Shown: positions 22,901-35,984 of the stretch, piece by piece
Layout: each line of letters opens with the position of its first letter
Numbering within the stretch: the first letter of the stretch is position 1
DNA from: Byssothecium circinans
Taxonomy: Eukaryota > Ascomycota > Dothideomycetes > Pleosporales > Massarinaceae
Assembly (NCBI GenBank): GCA_010015675.1
Contig: ML977060.1
Span: 1 to 64,000, forward strand
DNA: 64,000 bases
Reading direction: 5' to 3'
Made by a program: the position numbers and the translations under genes
The notes under the pieces: generated by a model
Told to the model about the DNA's origin: nothing
Databases searched by the model: none
Seen by the model: only the letters and a program-made list of their open reading frames with translations

Positions 22901-23491
22901 CGGCTCTCGCTGAGGTAGACGAGAACACCTATCTCGAAAGCGACGCTGAGGGCAACCTCACTCTCCTATACCGAGACCCAAATGGCATCACCGCAGATGA
23001 CAAGAGGAGATTGAACGTGAGCGCAGAGATGCAGCTCGGCGAGATGGTGAATAGAATCCGCCGGATAGACGTCGCGACCAGCCCCGATGCAGTCGTCGTT
23101 CCACGTGCATTCATGGCAACCGTAAGTCTCCTACCCAACAAACACCTCACTATCCCCCCAGACCACTTACTAAACACCTCTATAGGTCGAGGGCTCGATA
23201 TATCTCTTCGCCCTCATCTCACCAACCCACCAGAACCTCCTCATGTCCCTGCAAGCCAATCTCTCCGAAATCGTTCAAGCTCCTGGCGACGTGCCGTTTG
23301 CCAAGTACCGCGCGTTCAGGAACCAGGTCAGGGAATCGGAGGAACCGGAACGGTTTGTGGATGGGGAGCTGGTGGAGAGGTTTTTGTACTTGGGCGAGGC
23401 GGAGCAGAAGAGGGCTGTTTTTGGGCTGGGGGATGGGTGGGGTGTGGATGAGGTTAGGGGGTTGGTGGAGGGGTTGAGGCGATTGTGCTAG
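19915..23491 (+). CDS. DNA damage-binding protein 1 (DDB1)
   Basis: Predicted adaptor of CUL4-type ubiquitin ligases, binding substrate receptors in DNA repair and chromatin control. It has 1118 residues in five exons: 19915-20009, 20061-22363, 22415-22717, 22772-23121 and 23186-23491. Length matches DDB1 (about 1140). It starts MAYIAPIHRPSSIRHAL, continues NRLEFWT, and consists throughout of WD-like beta-propeller strands with no enzymatic motif, as in the MMS1/CPSF-A superfamily. The C-terminal CPSF-A segment is clear (VNGSLIAIADLMKSM, then FVDGELVERFL). The related CPSF160 and Rse1 proteins are longer, so DDB1 is the better call. The most C-terminal exon is strongly G-rich on the coding strand. 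Confidence 0.92.
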
Positions 23492-24336
23492 GGGGTTGTT
23501 TGAGGGGAGGGATCGTGGTGGGAGTGAGGGGGTAATGGGAGTAGTGGTCGCTTAGGAACGAGGTTCTTGTTATAATGAATCGGATGATTAGAGATCCAGT
23601 AATCTTGGGTTAGAGTGTGGTGTGATGAACGTGAAGCGTCATACAAATTCCTTTTAAGCAATTTTGCCGGAAATTTTCATCTATCGGCGCAGGCGTAGTA
23701 GAAGGATTAGAGGTCTTTTCCCCCTTCTACATTTGTCCTTCCTCAAGCTATACGTGCAGCGTCAATGGCATCTGCACAGAAGCTTTGGAATCCGATAAAA
23801 GAGAAGAGAGAAGCGTGCGATTACAATTTAACATTTGGCATCAATCCGTCCGCGAAAGCACGCGTACGCCTGACCAACACACACACTCACACACACACAG
23901 AAGATGTAAAACTGATTTAACGAGAAGATAGCCATGTACTCTCCTGTCCATGCAATGCATCAACCGAGATGCGATGGAGGTAATACACCGTTTCCGTTTC
24001 CTACTTCACCGTTTCACCCGTTTTCCCTTTCCAAAATCGCCGATTAATCTAAATACAAGATACCATCCCATCCCTCAAGTTGCTTTTGTAGTTGTGTTGA
24101 CGCACCCATGCATACAGTACATTACATACAATGTATGCCACCCATGAGTGAACCTTCCCTCCATCTATCAAACACCAGAGAGAAAGAAAGCATCCAGAAA
24201 TCTGCATTTATACATACACATACACACTACTTGTCATACTTCCCATCTCGTACTTTTTCGCATTTGCTTTACTCCCTATTACTCTCTTATTCTCCCCGGT
24301 CTTTAGGTCGTACTTGTGCCCGCATTCTTCATCGCA
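23492..24336. other. Convergent intergenic region
   Basis: The 3' ends of DDB1 (+) and Tao3 (-) face each other across 845 bp. A short CA-type microsatellite sits in the middle. I see no gene. Confidence 0.6.
23876..23899. repeat. CA microsatellite
   Basis: An imperfect (CA)n run of about two dozen bases, interrupted once by CT, in the shared 3' region of two convergent genes. Confidence 0.8.
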
Positions 24337-27300
24337 CTACGGGTCCGCGCTCTTTGGATTCCCGCTTAGGTAAATATCCGGCACCTTGGGTACCTGCGGC
24401 GACTTCTGCATCTGGAGACTCATCTTGATCTTTTCCCTCTCCCTCGCATCCCCGCTGTTCCCCGTCAGCCTCCTCATCCCGCTTCTGATCCGACTCCTCG
24501 TGTCCTGTCTCAGCCCAGTCACCATGGTCTCCAGACTAAACGTCTTGTCGGCGCTGTTCAGCGACTGCTGGGATCGGCCGGTTGCAAAGTCGTCGTCGGA
24601 AAAGGGTTCGCCGTGCTCGTCGAGGGTATTGGAGAGCGAGGGGGAGAGACGTTGCGGTTGGGAGTGGTTGGGATGGGAAGGGGAGGTGACAGAGCGCGAG
24701 TGTAGGCCTGGACGACCGGGAGGGTAGAGAGGACCGCCGGCGGGTTGGTTAGAGAAGGTGTTGAAAGCGCCGGGGTTCATGACGCCTGGGTCGCGGGCGG
24801 GGGAGAGTTTGACGTCGGAGAAGCCCGAGTTAAAGCCCGAGTTGAAGGATGTGACACTTGGGTTGCGGGCGAGGGACCTGTGAAGGATGGGAGCAGTCTG
24901 TTGGTCGTAAAGCGTCTCGCGGGTGTCCAGGGAGCCGTTAGAGTATGCGGTGTTTGCGTAGCGATTATTGCCGAATACTGAGCTGTGGGGCAAGTCGGTC
25001 AGGGTTTCAGCATCGTCATCATCTTCGAAGAAGTCGTCCAGGCTGTCTAGCTTCATGACAAGCTCGCCAATATGGCTATCACCTCTTGTGTCTTCTGATG
25101 TCATGGTTGCTGTACGGTATTCGGAGACTGGGCTGAAGGGGAATTCTTCCTGCCTGAACTCGATTTTGGGTGTCGTGGCTTGTGCCGCGTTTGCGTCTTC
25201 CACGGTGCCACATGTATAGAAAACAGCGTGGACGTTGGCCCGTGTGAGATGTGAATGATGAGCGGGCATTGGGATTGACCAGCCTGTCTCTTCCGGGATG
25301 CCATAGAGCGATTGCATCTTTTCGTACTGCTTCTTGAACATCCGGCTTGAATGCGACCCAGCCATACTCATGCGGATCTGCGCTCGTTCCAAAGGCTGGG
25401 GCATTGCAGCAGTATGTATACCCATGACTGAGTCAAGAACCTTGAGAGCTTGTGGGCAAAGTTCGGTCTGAAGGAGACGTAGGAGTGGAGCGATGAGGTC
25501 TGGCCCGTTGTTGGCAATTTCAGGCTTCCGCATATCGATGTCGTGGATAAGTAAGCATAGGACTTCCATGGTGTTGATCTTGATCCAGTCGTGTTTGTTT
25601 GCCAGTAGACCAAGAAGGAATATCAGGATTCCAAACTCCGACTCTGGGAAGTAAGCGCCCTGGATAGCAGGGATGATTGCGACAAGGAACGATCTGCTGT
25701 CCCTATTCCTCTTCTTTGCCAAAGTATTGAGACTTGTGGCTATGTCCCCCAGTTGCTGGCTTCCAGCGACTTCAGCTAGCAATTCAGCGCTGGTGCTGAC
25801 AGATGGATCTTTGAAACCCGGATCAAATGATTGAAGGAACCGTGGGAGATTTGCGAGGGTAGTGTACAAAAGACGAGTTTCATCTCCGACAAGTCGGCTG
25901 CTAGGCAGGACTACCAGGCGATCGAGCAGACGCAGTGACCTCTCTAGACACATGCTTGATCGAACACCTTTGTAGACAAGTCGAGAGAGGCCTACGAATT
26001 GGCCTTCCCACTTTTCGGGGCAATGATCCTCTAAAATACAGATGACAGCCGGATCGCCCAGGTTGATCTTATCAATTAGTCTGTCCAACATGAGCATGCT
26101 TTCCATGAATTCGCCCTCGTGGATGGTGTCCAAGCAAGCGCACGTAGTCCAGAATAACTGTGGGTATTGCATGAGGTCTTCGGGCTGTAATGCTTCGATG
26201 ATGGCTCGTAGAGTTGTCAGGATCTCCATCGAGAAGGTTTGGATATCACTTTCTTCATCAGATATGGTGTTGGACAGTCGGGCTAGCATGTCGGACAGCA
26301 TTTGCTGATCGAGCGAACTTAGAATACATCGAAAGAGCTGGAAAGATCGGCATGCCAAGTGTCGTACTGGGCAAGAAGTGGCCCAGTTGAGAGCTACCTT
26401 TCCCCAAGCCTCCCTGAGGCCAGGATATGCAAGCGAGAAGAATTTGAGGACGTCAGCAGCGACATAAGTCATTGCCTCTGGTACTTTGCTTCCAGAGTCC
26501 TCTGCATCTTTACCGTTCTTGTCGTCGTAATTCCAAACGACCTTGGGGTCGTGCTTTCGGATACTCTCAACAAAGTCTTCGATGGATCGCTTATCAACGC
26601 CGGTCGTGCAATCATCGATCTTCGAGATGACGAGTTCGTGGATGAGATGCACGAGCATTTCTCGCGCTTGATCTTGGACCACTGGAGTGTAATGATCCCA
26701 CAAAACCATGATCACCTGTAGGAGAAGAGGAACATGTTCGCCGGCTAGCTGTACCGGGGACACCATGAGATCTACAAGTAGGATGAGGCAAATTTGGCCG
26801 AGAGCGAATCCAGACTGGACACAGTTAGACTGTCACATTAACAATGTACGAGGGACTTACTTGTTTATTACTGCTAGGCAGTAATGCGCTCAGATCAGCA
26901 AGATAAGGAAGATTGGCAGCGTCTGGCGGTGGAGGGGTCGGCTCACGCTTCTCCTGGACCATGGATCGTGGATTGATCTGCAAGAGCAGAGCCTCGACCA
27001 CCTTCAATCCAGCTGGTGTACTGGATAGATGTACGACGATCTGTTTTGAATAGTCCACGAAGTTTTGCTCGCGCTTATCAAGGCAAAGGTTGATGATGAA
27101 GCTAAGGATGAGCTGGACGTTGCCTGCATGAGGTCCGGTCGCTAGTGCCTGCCAGAGGGCCTGAATTTCGTTGTGTAAGGCGCTGCCGCAACGGACCGTG
27201 ATCTCGAACAGGTTGACCAGTAGCATGTATGAATTTGCAGTAGGTCCACCATCTGGATTGACTTGAAGCTCGACCGTTTGCACCCAGGGTAGCATCGCAG

Positions 27301-30300
27301 CGACCATGTTGCGTTGATGATCTGGCTGGAGCTCCTTGAAATAATACGAGAATTGGGAGAAGACGAGGAAGGCTAGCTCAGAGTGTTGTTTAGCAAGCCT
27401 CCGAGATGTCTCGAATTGGGCGAGCTTGTAGACAGCAATAGTCTTGTCGGATATACTGATGTCGAGATCCTGTAGCTTGGAATTTCTCTGTTCACGAGCT
27501 TCAAGCGTCCTCAACAAGCGGGCAGCCTTCATCCGAAGCTCGTTGTTCTCATGGCCTAAAGTATACAGTCCTGCACTGAGCACCTTCCAATAAGGCAGTG
27601 TGTAGTCTTCCCGCTCTGTGAGGACTTGTGTGACAACCTCGAAATAGCTCTCCAGTGCTTTGGAGGATTTCGAAAGATAGCACATCTCGATAGCGCGATC
27701 GATGAGGTATGGATGCTCGCGATTGTGAATGATCAGATTGGTCAGCGCACGTCTGCCGATGGCATGGGGTCTGTCGCTGAGCGTCTCAAAAATACCGTCA
27801 ATCCACGAGAGCATACGGCGTACATCAAAGGACAGAACAACTTTGCTATCGGTAGTGATGCTGATAGGGCCGCCACAGAGGGTCGCCATGGCACTAAGGG
27901 CGGCTGTCCGTAGATCCCTCTTCTCGATTTCCATCGCTGCGGTCGCTGTGCCCTTGTTGTTTACATCTACCTCCCGGTCAAGCATCGAGCGTCTCATGGT
28001 TTCTTCTCGCTGTCGGATTTGCGATTGATTCGCTGAATAGCCACACCAATCCTCCATCAGAGTGAACGCGGCTTTGCGTGCCTGGAATGGCATCCATTGG
28101 AGCGGGTCTTTGGTCTTGTTGATTCCCTCAAATAGAACCTCTATCAAACCGCAGTAATGTGTTCGGAGCTTCTGATACTCCCACTCTTGTTGTACTTCAG
28201 CGTCACTCAGGAAGATGCGTAGATCTTTGGTGTAGTTCACGAGATTGTTCAGTATCCAATCGTCGTTGTAGGCTTCTGAAGATTTGAGAAACTGGGATAT
28301 GAGCTTGTAGACATGAGTGATCTCGGTCCGCAAATGATCGGTTCGGCGGCTTCGGCGTGGACTACTGACGGTCCGATTGTGCATACCCAACCGGCTCTTT
28401 GCCTCTTCAGCACAGGCTGCAGCATGCCCTTGTAACGACTCAAGCAATGTTCGATATAGATTGATGTTGATAGAGCCTAGTCCAACTACAGCGGCGTCCC
28501 GAATAGCAGCGTTATCGACCGAAAGGAAGGGCAAGACCTTTGCAAACAACTCGCTGGCAGTGTACACTTTGTTGAAACTCTTCTGCGATGACTTCGAGCT
28601 TTTCCTTGAGTGCTGTGATATTTGACTGGGTGCCACGGACTGGCTACTGGGACCAACGGTTGTCAATGTAGTGAAGGCGAAGATAAGATACAATTTCCAC
28701 TGCTCAATCACAATCTCCGGTGCGGTAGTTGCAAGACGATTGCTAGCTTTGCTAGAGGTTCCGTCGAATGAAGAATATGGGCTAGCGCGAGGCCCTTCAG
28801 AGAGTGAGGATAGCGCGCGATGCATTAGGGACAGTCGCGCACACACAATGTCTCGAGTGAGTGTAACAGCGAACGGGCAAACCTCGAAGCTAATGCGTAT
28901 CAGGTTGGGAAATATCTTGAACCAAAGGGTAGCATCGTACGGCACATCGCTGCCACAGAGCTCAACCAAAGTGCTGTGGACGTTGCTCTTACGCATGCCC
29001 CGCTGCAGTCGACTTCGTTCGGCAAGCGACAGTTTCTCGTCGCTGATGTCCAACACTCTTTGTGGGCTCCCTTCCATGACGCGAATAATCCTTGTATTCG
29101 AGCCACCAAGAGCGGTATCAAACTCGGTAATGAGGCGAAGAACGGTGACAGCGTAAGACCTCACACGGCGCGAAGGTGAGCATAGGAAGAACAACCCATG
29201 GGACTCCACCTCATCAACATGCGCCCATACAGATGATAGGTCCAGCTGAGTGCCTCGGTTGCCAGCCCCATCATCAGGGGTGTCCAAAGCGGCCTTGCGG
29301 GTTTTTTGTTTGATCTCTTCTATCCAGATAGAGAGCAGTTCTACATAGAGCTTCAAAGTGTTCTCGATATGGCCCGGGCCGAGCATGCCGCCATCAGACA
29401 TGGTAGCATAACGGTCGTCGAAATTGAAGATGAACCTTGCAAAGCCAATTGTGACTTGCTGCGCATGCGACTGGCGCGCAATGGACTTTAGAGATTGTGC
29501 TGATGATGCCGCTATGTGCCCTAGCACATGGGCGGTTCCGGTGCATAGCAAATTGATGAGAGAATTGAATGGGATATGCGGGGAGAGACATCGTGGCAGA
29601 GCTTGGACAGCGACATGGAGGAGGTCATAGAAGCCTTGGCGAGGATCTGTGGAGGCTTGGTGATCGTCGCGACGACCGAAACTGAAAGCCTCAGACATCG
29701 GAGTCTTGGGTGTCTGGATGGCAAACTTCTCGTCCAAAACAGCTTGACCGCCAAACGTGTTATCGCAAATAATAGTAATCTCTCCCAGTATCTTACAAAA
29801 ACGAACGTAGTACTCCTTAGCTACTTCAGCAAATCCTGCGAAATCGACAGGTCGCGACAATCGCTCTTCTTTGATCAACAACGACTTGATTGATGCGCTA
29901 GGCGGCGGCCGCGGGGTAACGGGAAGTGCTGGCATGTCGACACTCGATGAAATTTCGAAGGAATTAGGGAATGGCGGTCGCGGGTCCGTATTCTGGCCTT
30001 TCTTCTCCAAATCAGCCATGATGGCCAGGAACGATCGGATGCCGATGACCATACGGTCCGGCTCCAGGTTCTCCACGCGTAAATCTCGACCAGAAGTAAA
30101 AAGATCTGAGTGCAGCAGTGGGAAGATGATGGTTTTGAAACAAAGATCTTGATGTTTATATCCGATAATACGGATCATCTGTATCAAGGGCTCAGCGATG
30201 GCTGGTTCAGTTGAGAGATACGATCGTCTTCCGGGTTGGAATACCATGCGGATGATATCTTCGAGCCTCCGAATTGTCGCGTTGGAAGAATCGCTTGCGG

Positions 30301-32380
30301 TCCGGTAAACGTGAGTCCATACCAATTGGCAAATTCCACGTAGGGCGATGACCCGAGTCGAGCGTTCTTTCAATCTTGGTTGCGAGGAAAGGGCGAGCGA
30401 TGACCATTGTGACGCGAATGTGTCGTTCGGCGATACGCATAGGATAGCGGACATGAGCGGGAAAGCTTCTTGCCAATGTTTCGGTTTGCCCAGCAATACT
30501 GAACACCTCGACCTCAGGATTTCGACGACGGTCTTCCATCTCGGAGAATTGAATTCGGCCTTTCCCTTTGATGTAATATCAGAGGCTGCGTCGGAAGCAA
30601 TGCGGAGCAGCAAGTCTCTTATTACATCGCAGTAAGCGTACTTGACTGTCTGGCCGTGAGCATTGGAGAAAAGTTTTGCCATGGAGAGCATAAAGTCGCA
30701 GGTATGGTTCCATGTGTCCCCTGGCCCTGCTTTAACTTGTAGATATCGCATCCCACGCGCGAGCAGCGCACTTCTGGCATCAGCATCCCTGTTGACTTGG
30801 CCTTTGAGCGACGATATTTGACTCTGGCTTTCAAAGCCCTTCAGATCGGTGATGAATTTGTCCTGAACGCTGTTGAAAATGAGACGGCTGAGAACACCGA
30901 GTAGCTGGCTGTAAACGACCCAGTTGGCGTGGTTCAAATGCGACTCGTCTACCTGCTCGGGCTCAACGGTGTTCAACTGTCCATAGAAGAGGCTGAGGAG
31001 GCGCTCAGCCATGTCAGTTGTAAGAGATTCCAACTCTGTCTGGGAAATGATCTCAATTAGAACACGGCAGAGTATGTACGTAGAAACAGTAGAGCGCTGT
31101 TCGGCCTGCATCACTGTATGCTGCAGGGCGGCCAACTCGGCGTTGTTTATGTGGGAAGTAGCATGGCCGTCTGAGTGGTGGACCGGTTCGGTGTTGCGCC
31201 GGGGAAGCAACGATGGGACTGCGGGTGGCGCTTGTCGAGCCTTTTGCAGTCAGCACAGGATTCACGGGAGGCATGGCTACCCACATTGGCAAGCTTGCTT
31301 CGGTGGTGAGCAGCGTCTTCGCTTTTGGCTTTCCGCCACAGCATTATCGTGTCTATCAAAGGCTTTGGCTTGGGTCTGGCGATGTGGCCAAGGGCGGATA
31401 TGAGCTGGTCAAAGTTGAGATCTACGCCAGGACCGCACACCAATTCGACCCTGGCTTCTTGCTGGCCGCGGTCTGTCACGCACTGGTTGATCTTGTGGTC
31501 CGCCTGTGGTATGAACGAGTTGAACAGGTGGTGCAACGCATATTCCCCCACCGTCTTGAGCTCGTTCTGAGAGGATTGATGGCGGGACTGAGAGCGGTGG
31601 TGGTGGTGCTGCCCGCCCTTCCGTGAGCGCGCGCTCTGTGCCCGCTCGGGCTTGCGCTGGGAGGAAGCGCCATCATTCGCGATGCTGGCTCCTGCCGTGG
31701 AATGGGCGCTCACCGAGTTGGCAGCGGCATGAGTCCCCTTGGCCGCGAACGCTTCGGCGATGCTCTCCTGTGACATTATGGTTCCATCGAGAGAGGCTGC
31801 GCCGACGGTGGTGATGTGCGGGCTCAGCGGGCTGGTGGCCGGCGAGTTCACGAAGCTCGTGTTCCGCGAATGACGGATGCCGCCATGTACGATGGACGTC
31901 TGGCGATTGTGGGCGTAGGAGAGGGACGGCTTGCGCTCGATGGCGGTGCGGTCGGGGCTCGAGCTGGAGCTGCTGCTGGCGGCGGCGACGACGACGGCCG
32001 GCGTCTGTGAGCGTGGCGAGAGGGTGCGTGACGAAGCTGTCAGCGCTCGCCCGCGTGTCACCGACGGCTCGCGTGAAGGGCCCGAGGAGCCCAAGGGGGG
32101 CTCTATATGGTGCGACGAGTTCCCAGCAGCAGGTCTGGCTTGCGCCAGTGGGGATGAAGCAGCTGCAGAGACAACACAGGGGTCAGCGGTATGCCAGTGG
32201 ATGCAAAGGACGGCCCGGAAGAGAGCGGTCGACGTCCAAATAAGCTCCGGCCGGGGACCGTGGGCGCAGACGGACGGCAACGGCAACGGCGGGCAACGGC
32301 GTGCAGCGGCGTCGACGCGAAGAGTTTCGCGGTGGTTTGTAAGGTTTGAAGTCTGCAAAGGAAGCTCAGGCACTCACTCA
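24337..32380 (-). CDS. Cell morphogenesis protein Tao3/Mor2 (Furry family)
   Basis: Predicted very large scaffold of the RAM/MOR network that works with NDR kinases in polarised growth and septation. It has 2573 residues in four exons: 32380-32377, 32162-31281, 31218-26861 and 26814-24337. The first coding exon is four bases (ATGA) with a GTGAGT donor; the matching acceptor has a textbook pyrimidine tract. The N-terminus is Ser/Pro-rich. The conserved start of the family follows (TVGEYALHHLFNSF, then VELVCGPGVDLNFDQLISAL). The long middle consists of HEAT-like helical repeats. The third junction joins SNKQ to SGFALGQICLILLVDLM. The C-terminal ~250 residues are Ser/Pro/Asn-rich and probably disordered. 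The large open exon and the motif match make the family call firm; the extreme N-terminus is the least certain part. Confidence 0.9.
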
Positions 32381-33840
32381 TGGGACTGTCATTGAAGCGC
32401 GGAGAAGTGCCACCAACTGCTGAGCAGCTCACAGCTGAGCAATGGGGATGGGACGGGACGGGACAGGGCTTCACGCTGGCATGGCATCCGGTTACTTTGC
32501 AGACAGACGTTGGGGTTGGGGTTGAGTGTATTCGCATTCCCTCAGGCTCGTTCCTGAGCGGCTAGCCGGATTGACGATAGCCATGATCGCCCGCTCGGCT
32601 TCTCCCCACGCCGCTGACGATCTGCTGAGACCCCTGGTGGCTTGTCCATCTTGAGACTTGATATGAAGAGCTGAGATGCCCGCGGTAGACGTTGGGATAG
32701 CGTTGCGGAAGACTAGTAGATATCCACCTACAGTACAGCACTACCTTTTTCGTATTGTATGTGCAGCAGCCTCAACTCCACAGAGATACAATGGAAACTT
32801 CAGAGCAACACCTGAACACTAATCTCTGATCAAAACACAGCCTCACAATCTACTGTACTCAAGCACGCGTCACGATACGTACCCGAACAACTAGTACGCG
32901 TTAGGATAATTGCATCTTTGGAAAATGTCCGAGACTAACCCTAAACGTGCAGTTGGATCTGGTTGATGACCAGCTTCCCGCACCCTACCAGTATTTCGTA
33001 CTTGATCTCCCCCGTGAGATACAGGTATGTGAATATCTAGATGGTGGCAGCCGGGGACTCCCGAGCCCGTTTCGGAGGCCATCCAAGGCACACCAGACCA
33101 AAAACGCAGCCCTAACTAAGGTTATCTCATCATCATTAGATGGAAAGCTGAGGGACCGGCAGAGTCGGAACATGGTTCGATAGAATGGCCTGAGCATTTC
33201 CGTGAAGTCGCCGTGAACATATAAAAAAGCCACGGCCACGTTCAACTGCTGTGTGCCAGTTCCATTTTCCTGCCTCTCCTACTCCGTACGCGTGGGCGGT
33301 CGGTCCATTGATCGACTCAGTCCCAATTGACTTGAAATAGTCTGAGAGAGCCCTTTGCCAAATAAAATATTGTACTCCGTACACAACCACGACACCTTCG
33401 CGTCTGCTACCGCACGCGCCGCGAGATTGATTTCTTTGGAACTGTGGGGCGGAACGGAATCACAGCGGGCTGCTAGTTGCTAGAAGCTTCGTGCGGAATT
33501 CAGCGTTCCGACCAACACGCCGCACGCCGCACAGCCCACGCTGGCACGCTCGCTTCACTGCCGAACAATCGTTGACGGCACGTCTGTTGTCCTTCCGAGG
33601 AGCGTCCGGCGGACAAGTGTACACATTTTCTTCGTAGGTGGTAATTCACACCGCTTGCACCGACGCATCCGCCCGGCTAGTTTCGTGTGCATATATCTAG
33701 GAGAGCCGGCGCTAGACAACTGATACCCCATCAGCACCCTCCGGCGCCAAATATCCCCAACCCTCCACCCCCTACCCGCTGACTGTGAGTCTCACGCCCT
33801 CTATCCTCCCGCCGTCGGCCTACTGACTGCGCCCAGCACC
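32381..33840. promoter_or_regulatory. Divergent promoter region of Tao3 and P450 reductase
   Basis: These 1460 bp separate two genes transcribed away from each other. A TATAAAA element occurs at 33220-33226, on the P450 reductase side but about 620 bp from its ATG. A pyrimidine-rich run (cctccggcgcc to ccccctacc) lies immediately upstream of the reductase start, as is common in fungal promoters. No gene is supported. Confidence 0.5.
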
Positions 33841-35984
33841 ATGGCGCAACTGGACACGCTTGATCTTATCGTGCTCGCCGCACTTCTAGTCGGAACCGTC
33901 GCCTACTTCACCAAGGGCACCTACTGGGCCGTGTATGGCGATCCCTACGGCAACTCGCTGGCCTCCAGCAATGGAACCGCAAAGGCGGGCAAGTCTCGCA
34001 ACATAATCGAGAAACTGGATGAGTCGGACAAGAACTGCGTGGTATTCTACGGCAGCCAGACGGGCACCGCCGAGGATTATGCCTCGCGACTGGCCAAGGA
34101 GGGGCATTCGCGCTTCGGTCTGAAAACCATGGTTGCGGATCTGGAAGACTACGACTACGAAAACCTTGACACGTTCCCCGCCGACAAGCTCGCCGTCTTT
34201 GTCTTGGCTACCTACGGCGAGGGCGAACCCACCGATAACGCGGTCGAGTTCTACGAGTTCCTTGCGTCTGAAGAGGTCACCTTCAGTGAAGGCGGCAGCG
34301 CCGACGATAAACCCCTTTCCAACCTCAAATACGTCGCATTCGGCCTCGGCAACAACACGTACGAGCACTACAACTCCATGGTCCGCAATGTCGACAAGTT
34401 CTTGACCAAGCTTGGTGCGACCAGGTTGGGTGACGCGGGCGAGGGTGACGATGGCGCCGGCACCATGGAAGAGGACTTCCTTGCCTGGAAGGAGCCCATG
34501 TGGCAATCCGTGTGCGAGAGCATGGGCTTGGAGGAGCGTGAGGCCGTCTACGAGGCCGTTTTCGAGATCACCGAGAGAGAAGACATGAGCGTGGAAGACA
34601 ACACCGTGTACTTGGGAGAGCCGAACAAGAACCATCTTGAAGGATCTCAAAAGGGCCCTTACAATGCCAACAACCCGTTCATCGCGCCCATCTTGGAATC
34701 GAAAGAAGTTTTCACTACCCCGGTTCGAAACTGCCTGCACATGGAAATTGGAATCAGTGGCTCAAACCTGTCTTACACTACCGGTGACCACATTGCCATT
34801 TGGCCTACGAACGCTGGCAAGGAGGTGGACCGTTTCCTCAACATTCTTGGCCTTGGTGAGAAGCGACATACAGTCATTGCAGTGAAGGGATTGGATCCTA
34901 CGGCCAAGGTCCCATTCCCATCCCCCACTACGTACGATGCTGCTGTTCGCTATCATATGGAAATATGTGCGCCCGTCTCACGTCAGTTGGTGTCTAGTAT
35001 AGCCCAGTTTGCGTCTACCGAGGAAATCAAGGCCGAAATGGTCAAGCTCGGAAGCGAAAAGGACTATTTCCACGAGAAGGTTACCGATCGCAATCTGAAC
35101 CTTGCGCAGCTCCTCGAGATCGTGTCAAAGGGTGAGCCTTGGTCCAAAATTCCGTTCTCTATGGTAATCGAAGGCCTCCTGAAGATCCAGCCGCGTTACT
35201 ATTCCATCTCTTCGTCGTCGTACGTGCAGAAGGATAAGATTGCCATCACCGCTATTGTCGAATCCACGGAAAAGGCCGGAGCTCCGCATGTGTTGAAGGG
35301 TGTTACTACTAACTACCTGTTGGCTTTGAAGCAAAAGCAGCATGGTGACCCCAACCCAGACCCCCACGGTTTGAACTACTCTATCACAGGGCCTCGCAAC
35401 AAATATGACGGCATCCACGTACCGGTGCATGTCCGTCATTCCAATTTCAAGCTTCCGTCGGATCCCTCAAAACCGATTATCATGGTCGGACCCGGAACCG
35501 GTGTCGCACCTTTCCGGGCTTTCGTGCAAGAGCGAGCTGCCCAAGCCAAGGCCGGTCAGAATGTCGGCAAGACCGTGCTTTTCTTTGGTTGCCGAAAGGC
35601 ATCGGAGGACTTTCTGTACGAGGACGAATGGAAGGTAAGGCGACCTGATCTCGGTGATTGGGAATCGTTCGCTGATAAGATGTGCAGCAATATAAAGAGG
35701 CTCTTGGCGACAATTTTATTCTACACACGGCCTTCTCCCGAGACGGACCTAAGAAGGTTTACGTGCAGCACAAGATGGAAGAGAATGGCGAGGAGATTAA
35801 TCAGCTGTTGCAGCAAAAGGCCTACTTTTATGTCTGCGGCGACGCAGCGAACATGGCCCGTGAGGTCAACACGCTGCTCGGCAAGCTCATCGCCAAGTAC
35901 CGCGACGTGCCTGAATCTAAGGGCGAGAGTATCGTCAAAGCGATGAGGGCATCCAACCAGTACCAAGAAGATGTCTGGTCATGA
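33841..35984 (+). CDS. NADPH-cytochrome P450 reductase
   Basis: ER-membrane diflavin enzyme that passes electrons from NADPH through FAD and FMN to cytochromes P450. The model has 696 residues in two exons (33841-35634 and 35688-35984), the normal length for fungal enzymes. A hydrophobic anchor covers about residues 8-25. The FMN-binding loop GSQTGTAEDY is at 71-80, the FAD motif RYYSISSSS starts at 452, and the NADPH-binding GPGTGVAPFRAF begins near 550. The FAD-shielding aromatic next to the C-terminus is present: the protein ends EDVWS. The 53-nt intron near the 3' end does not contain a stop in the upstream frame, so retention would give a 701-residue product with a wrong C-terminus lacking part of the NADPH domain. 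Confidence 0.96.

Noticed and set aside
33886..34740. Long open frame antisense to the P450 reductase
   Set aside because: It lies wholly within the reductase exon on the other strand, has no ATG-supported family resemblance and mirrors third-position bias of the real gene.
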